This document shows positions 8,384 to 16,722 of a stretch of DNA of 64,000 nucleotides, in pieces. The notes beneath the pieces are model-generated. The model had not been told where the DNA came from and did no database searches. It saw only the letters and a list, made by a program, of their open reading frames with translations. The DNA lies in contig JARUXA010000014.1 of the NCBI GenBank assembly GCA_030433805.1, positions 1 to 64,000 of the forward strand, read 5' to 3'. Made by a program: the position numbers and the translations under genes. This DNA is from Sphingomonas sp. PsM26 (GTDB lineage: Bacteria > Pseudomonadota > Alphaproteobacteria > Sphingomonadales > Sphingomonadaceae). Within the stretch, counting starts at the first letter, position 1. Each line of letters opens with the position of its first letter.

Positions 8384-9561
8384 AGACGATCACAATTCTG
8401 GGCGCTACGGGGTCTATCGGAACCTCGACGCTCGACCTGGTGGAACGCGAGCCCGAGCGGTTCGAGGTTCTGGCACTGACCGCGAATTGCGACGTAACAC
8501 GGCTTGCCGCTGCTGCGATCCGGACGCGCGCAAAGCTGGCGGTTGTCGCGGACGAAGCGTGCCTGCCGGATCTTCGACAGGCGTTGGCCGGAACCGACAC
8601 GGTTTGTGCCGGGGGACGCGCGGCGGTGATCGAGGCGGCAACACTTGGCGCGGACATCACGATGGGCGCGATCGTCGGCTGCATCGGGCTGGAACCGGTG
8701 ATGGCTGCGATCGCTGGCGGAAAGACCGTCATCCTCGCCAACAAGGAGCCACTGGTCTCGGCGGGCGACGTGGTCCTCGCGGCAGCGGCAAAACACGGCG
8801 CAACGCTGCTGCCGGCGGATTCCGAGCACAACGCGATCTTCCAATGCTTCGATGCGGCACGCCCCGAACGTGTGCGCCGGATCATCCTCACTTGCAGCGG
8901 TGGTCCGTTCCGCAACTGGTCGACCGCGCAGATGCGCAGCGTGACCCCCGAACAGGCGGTCGCACATCCGAACTGGTCGATGGGGGCGAAAATCTCGGTC
9001 GATTCGGCAACCTTGTTCAACAAGGGGCTCGAACTGATCGAGGCGGCGCGACTTTTCCCGGTCCCGCACGATGCGATCGAGATCGTGATCCACCCGCAGT
9101 CCGTGATCCATTCGCTCGTCGACTATGTCGATGGATCGGTATTGGCGCAAATGGGGCCGCCCGACATGCGGACACCGATCGCGCACTGTCTGGCGTGGCC
9201 CGACCGGATGGCCACCCCGATGGCGCCGCTCGACCTCGTGGCGATCGGTCGGCTCGATTTCGAGGCGCCCGACCCCGAGCGTTTTCCCGCGATACGGTTG
9301 ACGCGCGAGGCGCTTAATCTTGGCGGCGCGCGTCCTGCAATCCTGAATGCCGCGAACGAGATTGCCGTCGCTGCATTTCTCGCGCGCGAGATCGGCTTCC
9401 TCGAAATTGCCGCAATCGTGGACGATACATTGTCCGTCTATCATCCGGCCGCACCGGGAACGTTGGGCGACGTTCTCGCGGTCGATGCCGAAGCGCGCAG
9501 CATAGCGCGACGGCAGGTGGGGTTACGCAACGGGGCGTTGATGAAGGATAGCGTCGTTTGA
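8377..9561 (+). CDS. dxr: 1-deoxy-D-xylulose 5-phosphate reductoisomerase
   Basis: Second step of the MEP isoprenoid pathway, giving 2-C-methyl-D-erythritol 4-phosphate with NADPH. The N-terminal ILGATGSIGTSTLD is the NADPH-binding loop. ANKEPLVSAG and SEHNAIFQC carry metal and substrate ligands, and NAANEIAVAAF lies in the C-terminal domain. Three in-frame starts compete: TTG 8374, GTG 8377 and GTG 8380. The last overlaps the cdsA stop as GTGA; 8377 has the best spacing from GAAAG. The MEP enzyme IspDF is also in this window. Confidence 0.95.
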   Translation: MVKTITILGATGSIGTSTLDLVEREPERFEVLALTANCDVTRLAAAAIRTRAKLAVVADEACLPDLRQALAGTDTVCAGGRAAVIEAATLGADITMGAIVGCIGLEPVMAAIAGGKTVILANKEPLVSAGDVVLAAAAKHGATLLPADSEHNAIFQCFDAARPERVRRIILTCSGGPFRNWSTAQMRSVTPEQAVAHPNWSMGAKISVDSATLFNKGLELIEAARLFPVPHDAIEIVIHPQSVIHSLVDYVDGSVLAQMGPPDMRTPIAHCLAWPDRMATPMAPLDLVAIGRLDFEAPDPERFPAIRLTREALNLGGARPAILNAANEIAVAAFLAREIGFLEIAAIVDDTLSVYHPAAPGTLGDVLAVDAEARSIARRQVGLRNGALMKDSVV

Positions 9562-10691
9562 GCCAATCGCCCGGATTTTTGCTGACCATTCTTGCGTTCG
9601 CGCTGGTGATCGGTCCGCTCGTCTTCCTGCACGAGATGGGGCATTATCTTGCCGGACGGATGTTCGGTGTAAAGATCGACGCATTCTCGATCGGGTTCGG
9701 CAACGAATTGTTCGGCTGGACCGACCGCCGCGGGACACGGTGGAAGTTCAGCGCTCTACCGTTGGGCGGCTACGTCAAGTTCGCCGGCGACATGAATGCC
9801 GCGAGCGTGCCCGATCCGGCATGGCTCGAACTTCCCGCGGAGGAACGCGCCAGAACGTTGCAGGCGCGCCCCGTGTGGCAGCGCGCGATCGTCGTCGCGG
9901 CGGGCCCCGTCACCAACTTCGTCATCGCGATCCTGATCCTGGCTGGGTTCGCGATGAGCTATGGCGTCGATCGAACGCCGTCGATCGTCGGGCTCGTCAC
10001 ACCCGGCAGCGCGGCCGCGAAGGCGGGACTGCAGCCGGGTGACCGGATCACCGCACTCAACGGCCGCGGTATCGAGACGTTCAAGGACGTTTTCCAATAT
10101 ACCGTATTGCGTCCGGGCGAACCCGTGCGGATCGACTATCGCCACGACGGCGTCGCGCAAAGCCGCCAGACCGTGCTGGGCGTCGCGACGGAGCGAGACC
10201 GGTTCGGCAACGAATTCAAGAAGGGCCTACTCGGCATCGGTCCCTCGACGCCTGTCGCCGCGAAGGTTGGCGTGCTGGAAGCACCGCTTGTCGGTATCGC
10301 AATGACGGGCACGATCCTGCGGACGACCGTGGAGGGGCTTGGCCAGATCCTCTCCGGGCGACGTTCCGTCGACGAACTGGGTGGACCGCTGCGCATCGCC
10401 AAGACATCCGGCGAGCAATTGTCGCTTGGGTGGCCGGTGTTGATCTTCTTCATTGCGGGCGTGTCGATTAATCTGGGATTCATCAACTTGTTGCCAATCC
10501 CCATGCTGGATGGCGGGCATCTCCTGTTCTACGCGGTAGAGGCTGTCCAGCGGAAGCCCGTCGCACCGAGCGTCCAGGAATGGGCGTTCCGGGGGGGATT
10601 GGCGGCGGTTCTGGCGTTGATGGTTATGGTGACCTTCAACGATCTCGGCGCATTCGGCCTGTGGAAGACCCTCGCTGGGTTGATCGGGTGA
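9558..10691 (+). CDS. rseP: RIP site-2 metalloprotease RseP
   Basis: Inner-membrane zinc protease that cleaves membrane-embedded substrates such as anti-sigma factors. HEMGH (residues 25-29) lies in the first membrane segment. A PDZ domain follows (about residues 120-200, with TPGSAAAKAGLQPGD), and the second catalytic element LPIPMLDGGH is in the last third. The protein is 377 residues. The TTG start overlaps the dxr stop as TTGA. bamA lies 67 bases downstream, the usual neighbour in proteobacteria. Confidence 0.96.
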   Translation: MSQSPGFLLTILAFALVIGPLVFLHEMGHYLAGRMFGVKIDAFSIGFGNELFGWTDRRGTRWKFSALPLGGYVKFAGDMNAASVPDPAWLELPAEERARTLQARPVWQRAIVVAAGPVTNFVIAILILAGFAMSYGVDRTPSIVGLVTPGSAAAKAGLQPGDRITALNGRGIETFKDVFQYTVLRPGEPVRIDYRHDGVAQSRQTVLGVATERDRFGNEFKKGLLGIGPSTPVAAKVGVLEAPLVGIAMTGTILRTTVEGLGQILSGRRSVDELGGPLRIAKTSGEQLSLGWPVLIFFIAGVSINLGFINLLPIPMLDGGHLLFYAVEAVQRKPVAPSVQEWAFRGGLAAVLALMVMVTFNDLGAFGLWKTLAGLIG

Positions 10692-10758
10692 CGCAGGTGG
10701 GGCAGGGCGGGCCAGCGTTTTTGGCCACGCGGGTATTTTCTCCGATTTGGGGTGGGAT

Positions 10759-13536
10759 GTGACAGCGATCAAGGTTTCAACATTCGGGGCACGGGCCACC
10801 GCCGTGCTGCTGGCAAGCACGATGTTCTCGTGCATGCCCGCCGATGCCCAGACCGCGCCCACGGCCGCTAAAGCGCGTCCGCGTACGGCTGCGCCACGTG
10901 TTCCGGTGCCTGCGCAGGCAACGCCTGCGGCAGCGCTGGTCGCCGCACCCGTAGCCAGTCGGTCGATCAAGTCGATCCGGGTGGAGGGGTCACAGCGCCT
11001 CGAACCTGAAACGGTCTTATCCTATACAAAGTTGCGTACCGGGCAGGCTTTTACCAACGAATCGCTCGATCAGGCGATCAAGGACCTCTACGCGAGCGAC
11101 CTGTTCGCGGACGTCTCCATCGCCGGGGCCGAAAGTGGCGACATCGTGTTGCGGATTCGTGAGAATCCGGTGATCAACCGTGTCATTTTCGAGGGCAATA
11201 AGCGGCTCAAGGAAGACAAGATCCGCAAGGAGGTGAAACTCGCCCCGCGGCAGATCTTCACGCGCACCGCGATCCGCCAGGACGTTGCGCGGATCATCGA
11301 GCTGTATCGTCGCCAGGGGCGTTTCGCCGCGGTGGTCGAGCCGAAGATGGTCAACCTCGACCAGAACCGTGTCGATGTCATCTTCGAAGTCACCGAAGGG
11401 CCAAAGTCAAAGGTCCGCCAGATCAACATCCTCGGCAACGAGGAATTTTCCGACAGCAAGCTGCGCGAGCAGATGGCGACCAAGCAGGCCCGCCTGACGA
11501 CGCTGCTCAGCTCGAACACGAGCTATGATCAGGATCGCCTCGCGTACGACCAGCAGAAGCTGCGCCAGTTCTACCTGACCGAGGGCTATGCCGACTTCAA
11601 GGTGACCTCCGCGGTCGCCGAGCTGACGCCGGACAAGAAGGACTTCATCATCACCTACGTGGTGGAGGAGGGGAAGCGCTACAAGTTCGGCGACGTGACC
11701 GTCGACAGCGACATCCGTGACTTCGACAACAAGAAGCTCGCCGCCAGCCTGGGGATCAACAAGGGCGACTGGTATGACGCAAAGAAGGTCGAGACCGCCG
11801 TCGATTCGCTGAGCGAAGCCGCAGGCGCGTTTGGCTATGCGTTCACCGAGGTGAACCCCGACTTCCAGCGTGACAAGGACACGCTGACGATGGGGATCAA
11901 CTTCCACATCGCCGAGGCAAAGCGGTCGTACGTCGAGCGGATCGACATCAACGGCAACACCCAGACGCAGGACAAGATCATCCGCCGCGAGATCCGTCTT
12001 GCGGAAGGGGACGCGTTCAGCAGCTTCCAGGTCAAGCGTTCGCAGGATCGCATCAACTCGCTCGGCTTCTTCCAGGACAAGTTCGAGATCAAGCAGACGC
12101 AGGGGTCGTCGCCCGACCGCGTCGTGCTGACCGCGAACGTCGAGGAAAAATCGACCGGCGAATTGTCGCTGTCGGCCGGTTTCTCGAGCCTCGAGCGCTT
12201 CATCATCCAGGCATCGATCCGCCAGCGCAATTTCCGCGGCAAGGGCCAGGAATTGCGCGCCAGCGTCAACTACTCGACCTATTCCAAGTCGATCGAGCTG
12301 GGCTTTACCGAGCCCTACCTGTTCAACAAGAACATCGCGATTGGCGGGGATATCTTCCGTCGCGATTACAACGCGTTCAACTTCACGACCGGGAACCAGC
12401 GCAACACCACCTACACCCAGGTATCGACCGGCTTCCAGCTGCGCGCGGGCATTCCGCTGACCGAATATTGGCAGCTCGCCGGACGCTATGGCCTGTCCTA
12501 CGATCAGGTCGGGCTCGACGAGTCGACCTATTTCACCAACGGCCAGTGCGACTTCCTCAAGGCAGGCCGTTATCTGTGCGACTCGATCGGCAACCGCTGG
12601 ACGTCGTCGGTCGGCTATTCGCTGCTGTTCGACAGCCTCAACAGCCGACTCCGGCCAACCGCCGGTCAACGCTTCATCTTCAGCCAGGATTTCGCCGGGC
12701 TCGGAGGTGATGTGAAGTACATCCGTACCAAGGTTGAGGCGGCGAAGTTCGTCAACGTCGGGAGCGGCTTCATTGCGTCGCTGAACGTCGAGGGCGGCTA
12801 CATCAAGTCGCTTGAGAAGAGCCGCGGCGAAGGGGTCGACAAGGTCCGCATCAACGATCGATTCTACCTCGGCGAACCGGATTTCCGCGGGTTCGACATT
12901 CGTGGCGTAGGCCCGCGCGTTCAGCGCGTTCCCTACACCACCGATGCGGCGGGCAACCAGACGCTGGTCACGGATCGTAACCAGTTCGTGGACGATGCTC
13001 TCGGCGGTCGGGCCTATTACTTGGGCAAGCTCGAGCTGGAGATCCCGTTGGGTGCAGGCGCGCGGGAGCTTGGCCTGCGGCCTTCGATCTATGTTCAGGC
13101 GGGTGCGCTGTTCGGGATCACGCGGCCGTTGCCGTCGGCGACATTCCAGACGACGACCGATCCGGTCACCGGACGCACTACGGTGCTTCCGTTGTCGCAA
13201 CCTGTGAATGCCTCGAACGGACAGCCCTATTTCACCGTACCCACGACCGACGGGACTAACCCTTCCGCTTTGACGACGTGCGCCGTCGGCTACGCGGCCG
13301 CGGTTGGTGGGCCATGCGTCGGATCTTCCGTGAATACCCCGACGACGCAGTCGATCTCTGCGCCGTTCGAGGAGCGTTTCCTCGGCGATTCGCCTCGCCC
13401 ACGTGTCTCGGTGGGTGCCGGCGTGAACTGGAACTCGCCGTTCGGACCGCTGCGTATCGATCTCGCTTACGCCCTGCTCAAGAGCAAGGGTGACGACAAC
13501 AAGCTCGTAACTTTCAACGTAGGGACACAGTTCTGA
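10759..13536 (+). CDS. bamA: outer membrane protein assembly factor BamA
   Basis: Omp85 insertase that folds beta-barrel proteins into the outer membrane. A signal peptide ending near ADAQ is followed by five POTRA repeats (first starts SIRVEGSQRLEPETVLSY) and a 16-strand barrel with the L6 motif FRGFDIRG and a C-terminal Phe. GTG 10759 follows GGTGGGAT; TTG 10747 is an alternative adding four residues. Odd points: the loop after the GALFG strand (L7 by comparison) is about 85 residues with Cys841 and Cys853, and an earlier loop has Cys597 and Cys607, so surface disulfides are likely. skp starts on the last base of the stop codon. Confidence 0.97.
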   Translation: MTAIKVSTFGARATAVLLASTMFSCMPADAQTAPTAAKARPRTAAPRVPVPAQATPAAALVAAPVASRSIKSIRVEGSQRLEPETVLSYTKLRTGQAFTNESLDQAIKDLYASDLFADVSIAGAESGDIVLRIRENPVINRVIFEGNKRLKEDKIRKEVKLAPRQIFTRTAIRQDVARIIELYRRQGRFAAVVEPKMVNLDQNRVDVIFEVTEGPKSKVRQINILGNEEFSDSKLREQMATKQARLTTLLSSNTSYDQDRLAYDQQKLRQFYLTEGYADFKVTSAVAELTPDKKDFIITYVVEEGKRYKFGDVTVDSDIRDFDNKKLAASLGINKGDWYDAKKVETAVDSLSEAAGAFGYAFTEVNPDFQRDKDTLTMGINFHIAEAKRSYVERIDINGNTQTQDKIIRREIRLAEGDAFSSFQVKRSQDRINSLGFFQDKFEIKQTQGSSPDRVVLTANVEEKSTGELSLSAGFSSLERFIIQASIRQRNFRGKGQELRASVNYSTYSKSIELGFTEPYLFNKNIAIGGDIFRRDYNAFNFTTGNQRNTTYTQVSTGFQLRAGIPLTEYWQLAGRYGLSYDQVGLDESTYFTNGQCDFLKAGRYLCDSIGNRWTSSVGYSLLFDSLNSRLRPTAGQRFIFSQDFAGLGGDVKYIRTKVEAAKFVNVGSGFIASLNVEGGYIKSLEKSRGEGVDKVRINDRFYLGEPDFRGFDIRGVGPRVQRVPYTTDAAGNQTLVTDRNQFVDDALGGRAYYLGKLELEIPLGAGARELGLRPSIYVQAGALFGITRPLPSATFQTTTDPVTGRTTVLPLSQPVNASNGQPYFTVPTTDGTNPSALTTCAVGYAAAVGGPCVGSSVNTPTTQSISAPFEERFLGDSPRPRVSVGAGVNWNSPFGPLRIDLAYALLKSKGDDNKLVTFNVGTQF

Positions 13537-14264
13537 TGAAGACCACCTATCAAGTTCTGCTCGGCTGCGTCGGCCTTGCCATCGCCGGTTCGGCACAGGC
13601 ACAGGTCGGCGGTATCGCGATCGCTGACCCGGAAACCGTCATCCTGACCGCAAAGGCGCTCGATGCGGCCAACACGTCGATCGCAACGACGTACAAGGCG
13701 CAGCTCGACCAGGCGACCGCGCGTGCGCAGGCGTTGCAGGCCCAGCTCAACACGCTGTACGCGCCGCTCGATCTGAACAAGGACAAGCAGTTGTCCGACG
13801 ACGAGATCCAGAAGGCGCAGGCTGCAAAAAGCCCGGCGCTCGCACAGATCGAGACCGCACAGCGTACCGGCCAGGCCGACGTCGCACGGCTGCGTGGCCC
13901 GGCAACGCTCGCACAGGCTTATGCGATCGAGCAGATCTCGCAGAAGTATGCAGCAGCAATGCAGGCGGTCGTGACCGCGAAGAAGCTCAGCCTGCTGCTG
14001 TCGGCGGGTACCGTCCAGTTCAGCACGCCCGCCGTCGACGTGACCGACGACATCAAGGCCGAGCTTGATCGCGCGAACCCCACCGTCGCATTCACCCCGC
14101 CAGCCGGCTGGCAGCCGAGCCAGCAGACCCAGCAGCTACTCCAGCAGTATCAGCAGCTCGCGTACATCTCCGCGATGCAGCGTCAGCGCGCGGCGGGTAC
14201 GCCCGGTGCCGCAGCGGCTCCGGCAGCACCGGCTGCGGGCACCAAGGCACCGCAGGGTCGCTGA
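13536..14264 (+). CDS. skp: OmpH/Skp-family periplasmic chaperone with EF-hand-like loop
   Basis: Periplasmic holdase that hands unfolded outer-membrane proteins to BamA. The 242-residue protein has a signal peptide ending AQAQ (about residue 23), an alpha-helical coiled-coil arm rich in Gln/Ala, and a Gln- then Ala/Pro-rich tail beyond the normal Skp length (about 160 residues). Residues 79-90, [12 protein letters not shown], match an EF-hand calcium loop (D1, N3, D5, S9, E12 with a hydrophobic at 8) at what should be the arm. Start ATG overlaps the bamA TGA (TGATG). Family assignment rests on position and architecture. Confidence 0.88.
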   Translation: MKTTYQVLLGCVGLAIAGSAQAQVGGIAIADPETVILTAKALDAANTSIATTYKAQLDQATARAQALQAQLNTLYAPLDLNKDKQLSDDEIQKAQAAKSPALAQIETAQRTGQADVARLRGPATLAQAYAIEQISQKYAAAMQAVVTAKKLSLLLSAGTVQFSTPAVDVTDDIKAELDRANPTVAFTPPAGWQPSQQTQQLLQQYQQLAYISAMQRQRAAGTPGAAAAPAAPAAGTKAPQGR

Positions 14265-14271
14265 GGGTCTG

Positions 14272-14754
14272 ATGGCTGACGGTGCAGAAGAAGGCCGTGG
14301 CGCGATGGGCCCGCTCGATATCGGGCGGGTCATGGCGGCATTGCCGCATCGCTACCCGATGTTGCTGGTCGACCGGGTCGAGGATCTGATCCCCGACCGG
14401 TCGATCACCGCGATCAAGGCGGTGACGATCAACGAACAGTTCTTCCAGGGTCATTTCCCGGGACGCCCTATCATGCCGGGCGTGCTGATCGTCGAGGCGA
14501 TGGCGCAGGCGGCGGGAATTCTCGCGGTTGAATCGCTTGGTCTCGCTGGTTCTGGCAAACTCGTGTATTTCATGGCGATCGACGGGGCGAAGTTCCGCAA
14601 GCCCGTGGAACCTGGCGTGCTGCTCAAGCTCGAGGTCGAGTTTGTCCAGAAGCGGTCGAGCGTCTGCAAGTTTTCCGGACGTGCAACGATCGACGGACAA
14701 TTGGCGGCGGAGGCCAACTTTACCGCCATGATCGCGGATCCGCCCAAGGCATAA
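14272..14754 (+). CDS. fabZ: 3-hydroxyacyl-ACP dehydratase FabZ
   Basis: Dehydrates 3-hydroxyacyl-ACP in fatty acid elongation. Hot-dog fold with catalytic His61 in [10 protein letters not shown] and Glu75 in VEAMAQ, spaced 14 apart as in FabZ, plus [10 protein letters not shown] near the N-terminus. The 160-residue form starts at ATG 14272 after GAGGG; the open frame upstream overlaps skp. lpxD and lpxA, which normally flank fabZ next to skp, are absent here. Confidence 0.96.
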   Translation: MADGAEEGRGAMGPLDIGRVMAALPHRYPMLLVDRVEDLIPDRSITAIKAVTINEQFFQGHFPGRPIMPGVLIVEAMAQAAGILAVESLGLAGSGKLVYFMAIDGAKFRKPVEPGVLLKLEVEFVQKRSSVCKFSGRATIDGQLAAEANFTAMIADPPKA

Positions 14755-14790
14755 CCGGTGCGGCACGGCAGGCTTGGCGGTACGCTTCGG

Positions 14791-14819
14791 TTGCACATCG
14801 TGCACGGCTCTGATAAGGG
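14791..14819 (+). promoter_or_regulatory. candidate rpmE promoter
   Basis: TTGCAC (14791-14796), 17-nt spacer, TAAGGG (14814-14819), then CCGCGCC. Its architecture matches the rpsB promoter and the discriminator matches that of pyrH. Confidence 0.55.
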
Positions 14820-14870
14820 CCGCGCCTTCGCTGCTGGTCGGAAACCAGCGGCTTTTCGGAGAATTACGTC

Positions 14871-15104
14871 GTGAAGAAGAACATCCATCCCGATTATCAC
14901 ACCATCACGGTGCAGATGACCGACGGCACGCAGTTCCAGACCCGCACTACCTGGGGCAAGGAAGGCGATTTGATGACGCTCGACATCGATCCGCTGGCAC
15001 ATCCGGCGTGGACCGGTGGCCGTGGTACGATGCTTGACGCGGGCGGCCAGGTCGCGCGCTTCAACAAGCGTTTCGGCGCGATGTCTTCGATCGGCAAGAA
15101 GTAA
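14871..15104 (+). CDS. rpmE: 50S ribosomal protein L31
   Basis: Large-subunit protein of the subunit bridge. 77 residues starting [19 protein letters not shown] with the family ending in a basic FNKRFG tail. No cysteines, so this is the zinc-independent form common in alphaproteobacteria. GTG start at 14871 after CGGAGAATTA. It has its own promoter and a good intrinsic terminator, so it is monocistronic. Confidence 0.96.
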   Translation: MKKNIHPDYHTITVQMTDGTQFQTRTTWGKEGDLMTLDIDPLAHPAWTGGRGTMLDAGGQVARFNKRFGAMSSIGKK

Positions 15105-15156
15105 GACAAGCGTGCGGCGGTGATCGCACCGGCGCTGCATGTTCGTACTCAAGGAT

Positions 15157-15187
15157 CCTCTCCGCGCCGTCGCGGGGAGGGTTTTTG
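15157..15187 (+). terminator. intrinsic terminator after rpmE
   Basis: CCTCTCCGCG, CCGT loop, CGCGGGGAGG (one G-U pair), then GTTTTTG. The cleanest rho-independent terminator in the window, about 50 bases after the rpmE stop. Confidence 0.8.
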
Positions 15188-15443
15188 TATGCGGCGACGT
15201 CGAGGGACGCCGAGCACCACAATCTGGACCGCCCGCCCGTGGGACGGAAGAGGTTGAGAAACCTCTGACAGGCGTTCTGTTTTGGAACGATCCTGTTCAA
15301 TCTTCAGGTAAATCTCGACAGCCATTGTGGTAGAAGGGCTTACGGCGCTGTCGTCCGCGGAGCCGAGGCCCGGCGGTTCGGCCTGCCGTTCAAGCATGAT
15401 CCACTGGCGAGGCCGAGCCAACACTGCGTGCCGTATAGTGACG
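15188..15443. other. intergenic region, no gene recognised
   Basis: Between the rpmE terminator and the acyltransferase start I see no convincing gene, repeat or RNA. The acyltransferase frame stays open back to 15327, but no family-like residues are encoded before about 15500. Confidence 0.4.
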
Positions 15444-16574
15444 GTGAGGGACGAGTTGACGGCCATTGCGACACAGCATTCGACCCCAAGGTCGACCCCG
15501 GAACCTGTGCCGCAAACGCGCGACGGGGGCATCGACGCGTTCCGCTTCCTGATGGCGATGGGCGTGATCGTGGGGCACGTCCTGTCGCTGCTGCCGAACC
15601 CGGTTGGCCAGCCATGGGGTATGCCGGCGTGGGCGGTCCCGATCGACGCCGTCCTGCGATCCGCAGTGCCGTTCTTCTTTATCGTGAGCGGCTATTTCTT
15701 TCGGTACGATCGTGGGTTTGCCCGGACGGTTCGCTATGTCGGCCTGCGGATCCTGCCGATCTATGGCCTCTGGATGCTCGTGTATTTCGCGTTGGGCTTC
15801 CTGCGCCCCAATCCGGTGCCGTTCCGCCTTCTGATGCTGGCCGAAGGGGGGTACGGGTACCATTTGTGGTTCCTGCCGGCGCTGGCATTCGGGCTCGTCA
15901 CGGTTTCGGCATCCGTGGCAATCGGGGGGCGGCGGTTGGCGGCAGCGGTGGTTGTGCTGCTGGCGCTACTCGGGCCGATCCTGTTCGACTATCACGCGCT
16001 CGTCGGGATCCCGGAATACTCCCACCATCTGTCCGATCTGAAGCGGCAGCTTGCCGCCCCGGCATTCGTGTTCATCGGATACGCCTTGCGCGGAACACAG
16101 CCCGCTCGGTTGGACGCAAGCATCGCGCTGTGCGTTGTCTCGCTGGCTACGCTGCTGTGCGAGCGGTATTTCCTCGCATTCGTTGCGGTAAACCCTGCGG
16201 TGTGGAACGCGGAAAGCATCGTATCGACCTTCCTGTTGGGCACGTCCGTGTTCATGCTGGCCCGGTCACTGAACGGCTGTCCAGTGGTTGCACGTTTGCA
16301 ATCCTGGGGTTTTCTCACCTTGCCGGTGTACCTGTGCCATCTGGCATACGTCTGGCTGTTCCAGCGCATCACGCCGGCCGTGCCGGCGCGGACCTTGGTG
16401 ATCTTCGTGCTCGTGGCGATCTGCTCGGTTGCGACGGCGGTGATTCTGGTGCGAATCCCGTTGATTCGCACCGTCGCCGCGGCTCCCGGCGGTCGCCGCG
16501 ATACCAGGCTGACCCAGGGCGGTCATTTGCTCATACAGCGCTGGCGGAAGAGGTGGGATTCGAACCCACGGTGA
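15444..16574 (+). CDS. acyltransferase family 3 membrane protein
   Basis: Multi-pass protein (about 376 residues, roughly ten membrane segments) of the acyltransferase-3 group that O-acylates sugars or lipids. DGGIDAFRFLMAMGVIVGH holds the family N-terminal Arg and His, and VPFFFIVSGYFF is a second family block. Substrate unknown. The start is uncertain: GTG 15444 or TTG 15456, the latter preceded by GAGGGACG. The last residues (WRKRWDSNPR) are translated from the 3' part of the tRNA-Ser gene on the other strand, so the frame overlaps the tRNA by 33 bases. Confidence 0.82.
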   Translation: MRDELTAIATQHSTPRSTPEPVPQTRDGGIDAFRFLMAMGVIVGHVLSLLPNPVGQPWGMPAWAVPIDAVLRSAVPFFFIVSGYFFRYDRGFARTVRYVGLRILPIYGLWMLVYFALGFLRPNPVPFRLLMLAEGGYGYHLWFLPALAFGLVTVSASVAIGGRRLAAAVVVLLALLGPILFDYHALVGIPEYSHHLSDLKRQLAAPAFVFIGYALRGTQPARLDASIALCVVSLATLLCERYFLAFVAVNPAVWNAESIVSTFLLGTSVFMLARSLNGCPVVARLQSWGFLTLPVYLCHLAYVWLFQRITPAVPARTLVIFVLVAICSVATAVILVRIPLIRTVAAAPGGRRDTRLTQGGHLLIQRWRKRWDSNPR

Positions 16575-16631
16575 GCTTGCACCCACGGCGGTTTTCAAGA
16601 CCGCTGCCTTAAACCACTCGGCCACTCTTCC
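16542..16631 (-). tRNA. tRNA-Ser (anticodon UGA)
   Basis: On the minus strand GGAAGAG pairs with CTCTTCC as acceptor stem, with G discriminator and encoded CCA (16544-16542). The anticodon arm GCGGT-CTTGAAA-ACCGC gives anticodon TGA; the T-loop is GTTCGAATC. A long variable arm (GTGGGTGCAAGCTCAC) makes it type II, as expected for serine. The 3' end overlaps the end of the acyltransferase reading frame. Confidence 0.97.
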
Positions 16632-16641
16632 GTTCACCCCC

Positions 16642-16670
16642 GCTTAGCCAGCGTCTGACGAATTGTGCAA
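16642..16670 (-). promoter_or_regulatory. candidate tRNA-Ser promoter
   Basis: On the minus strand TTGCAC (16670-16665), 17 nt, CTAAGC (16647-16642), then GGGGG, ending 10 bases before the tRNA. The -35 is identical to that of rpmE. Confidence 0.5.
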
Positions 16671-16722
16671 GAGGCAGATCGTTTCGGGGCTTCATGCCGC
16701 AAGCGCGCTGTGCCAAGGTCGC

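Noticed and set aside
11407..13602. 731-codon minus-strand frame over bamA
   Set aside because: Antisense shadow without recognisable domains, no ribosome-binding site.
16542..16631. attachment site of an integrated element at tRNA-Ser
   Set aside because: No integrase, no duplicated tRNA 3' end and core genes on both sides.
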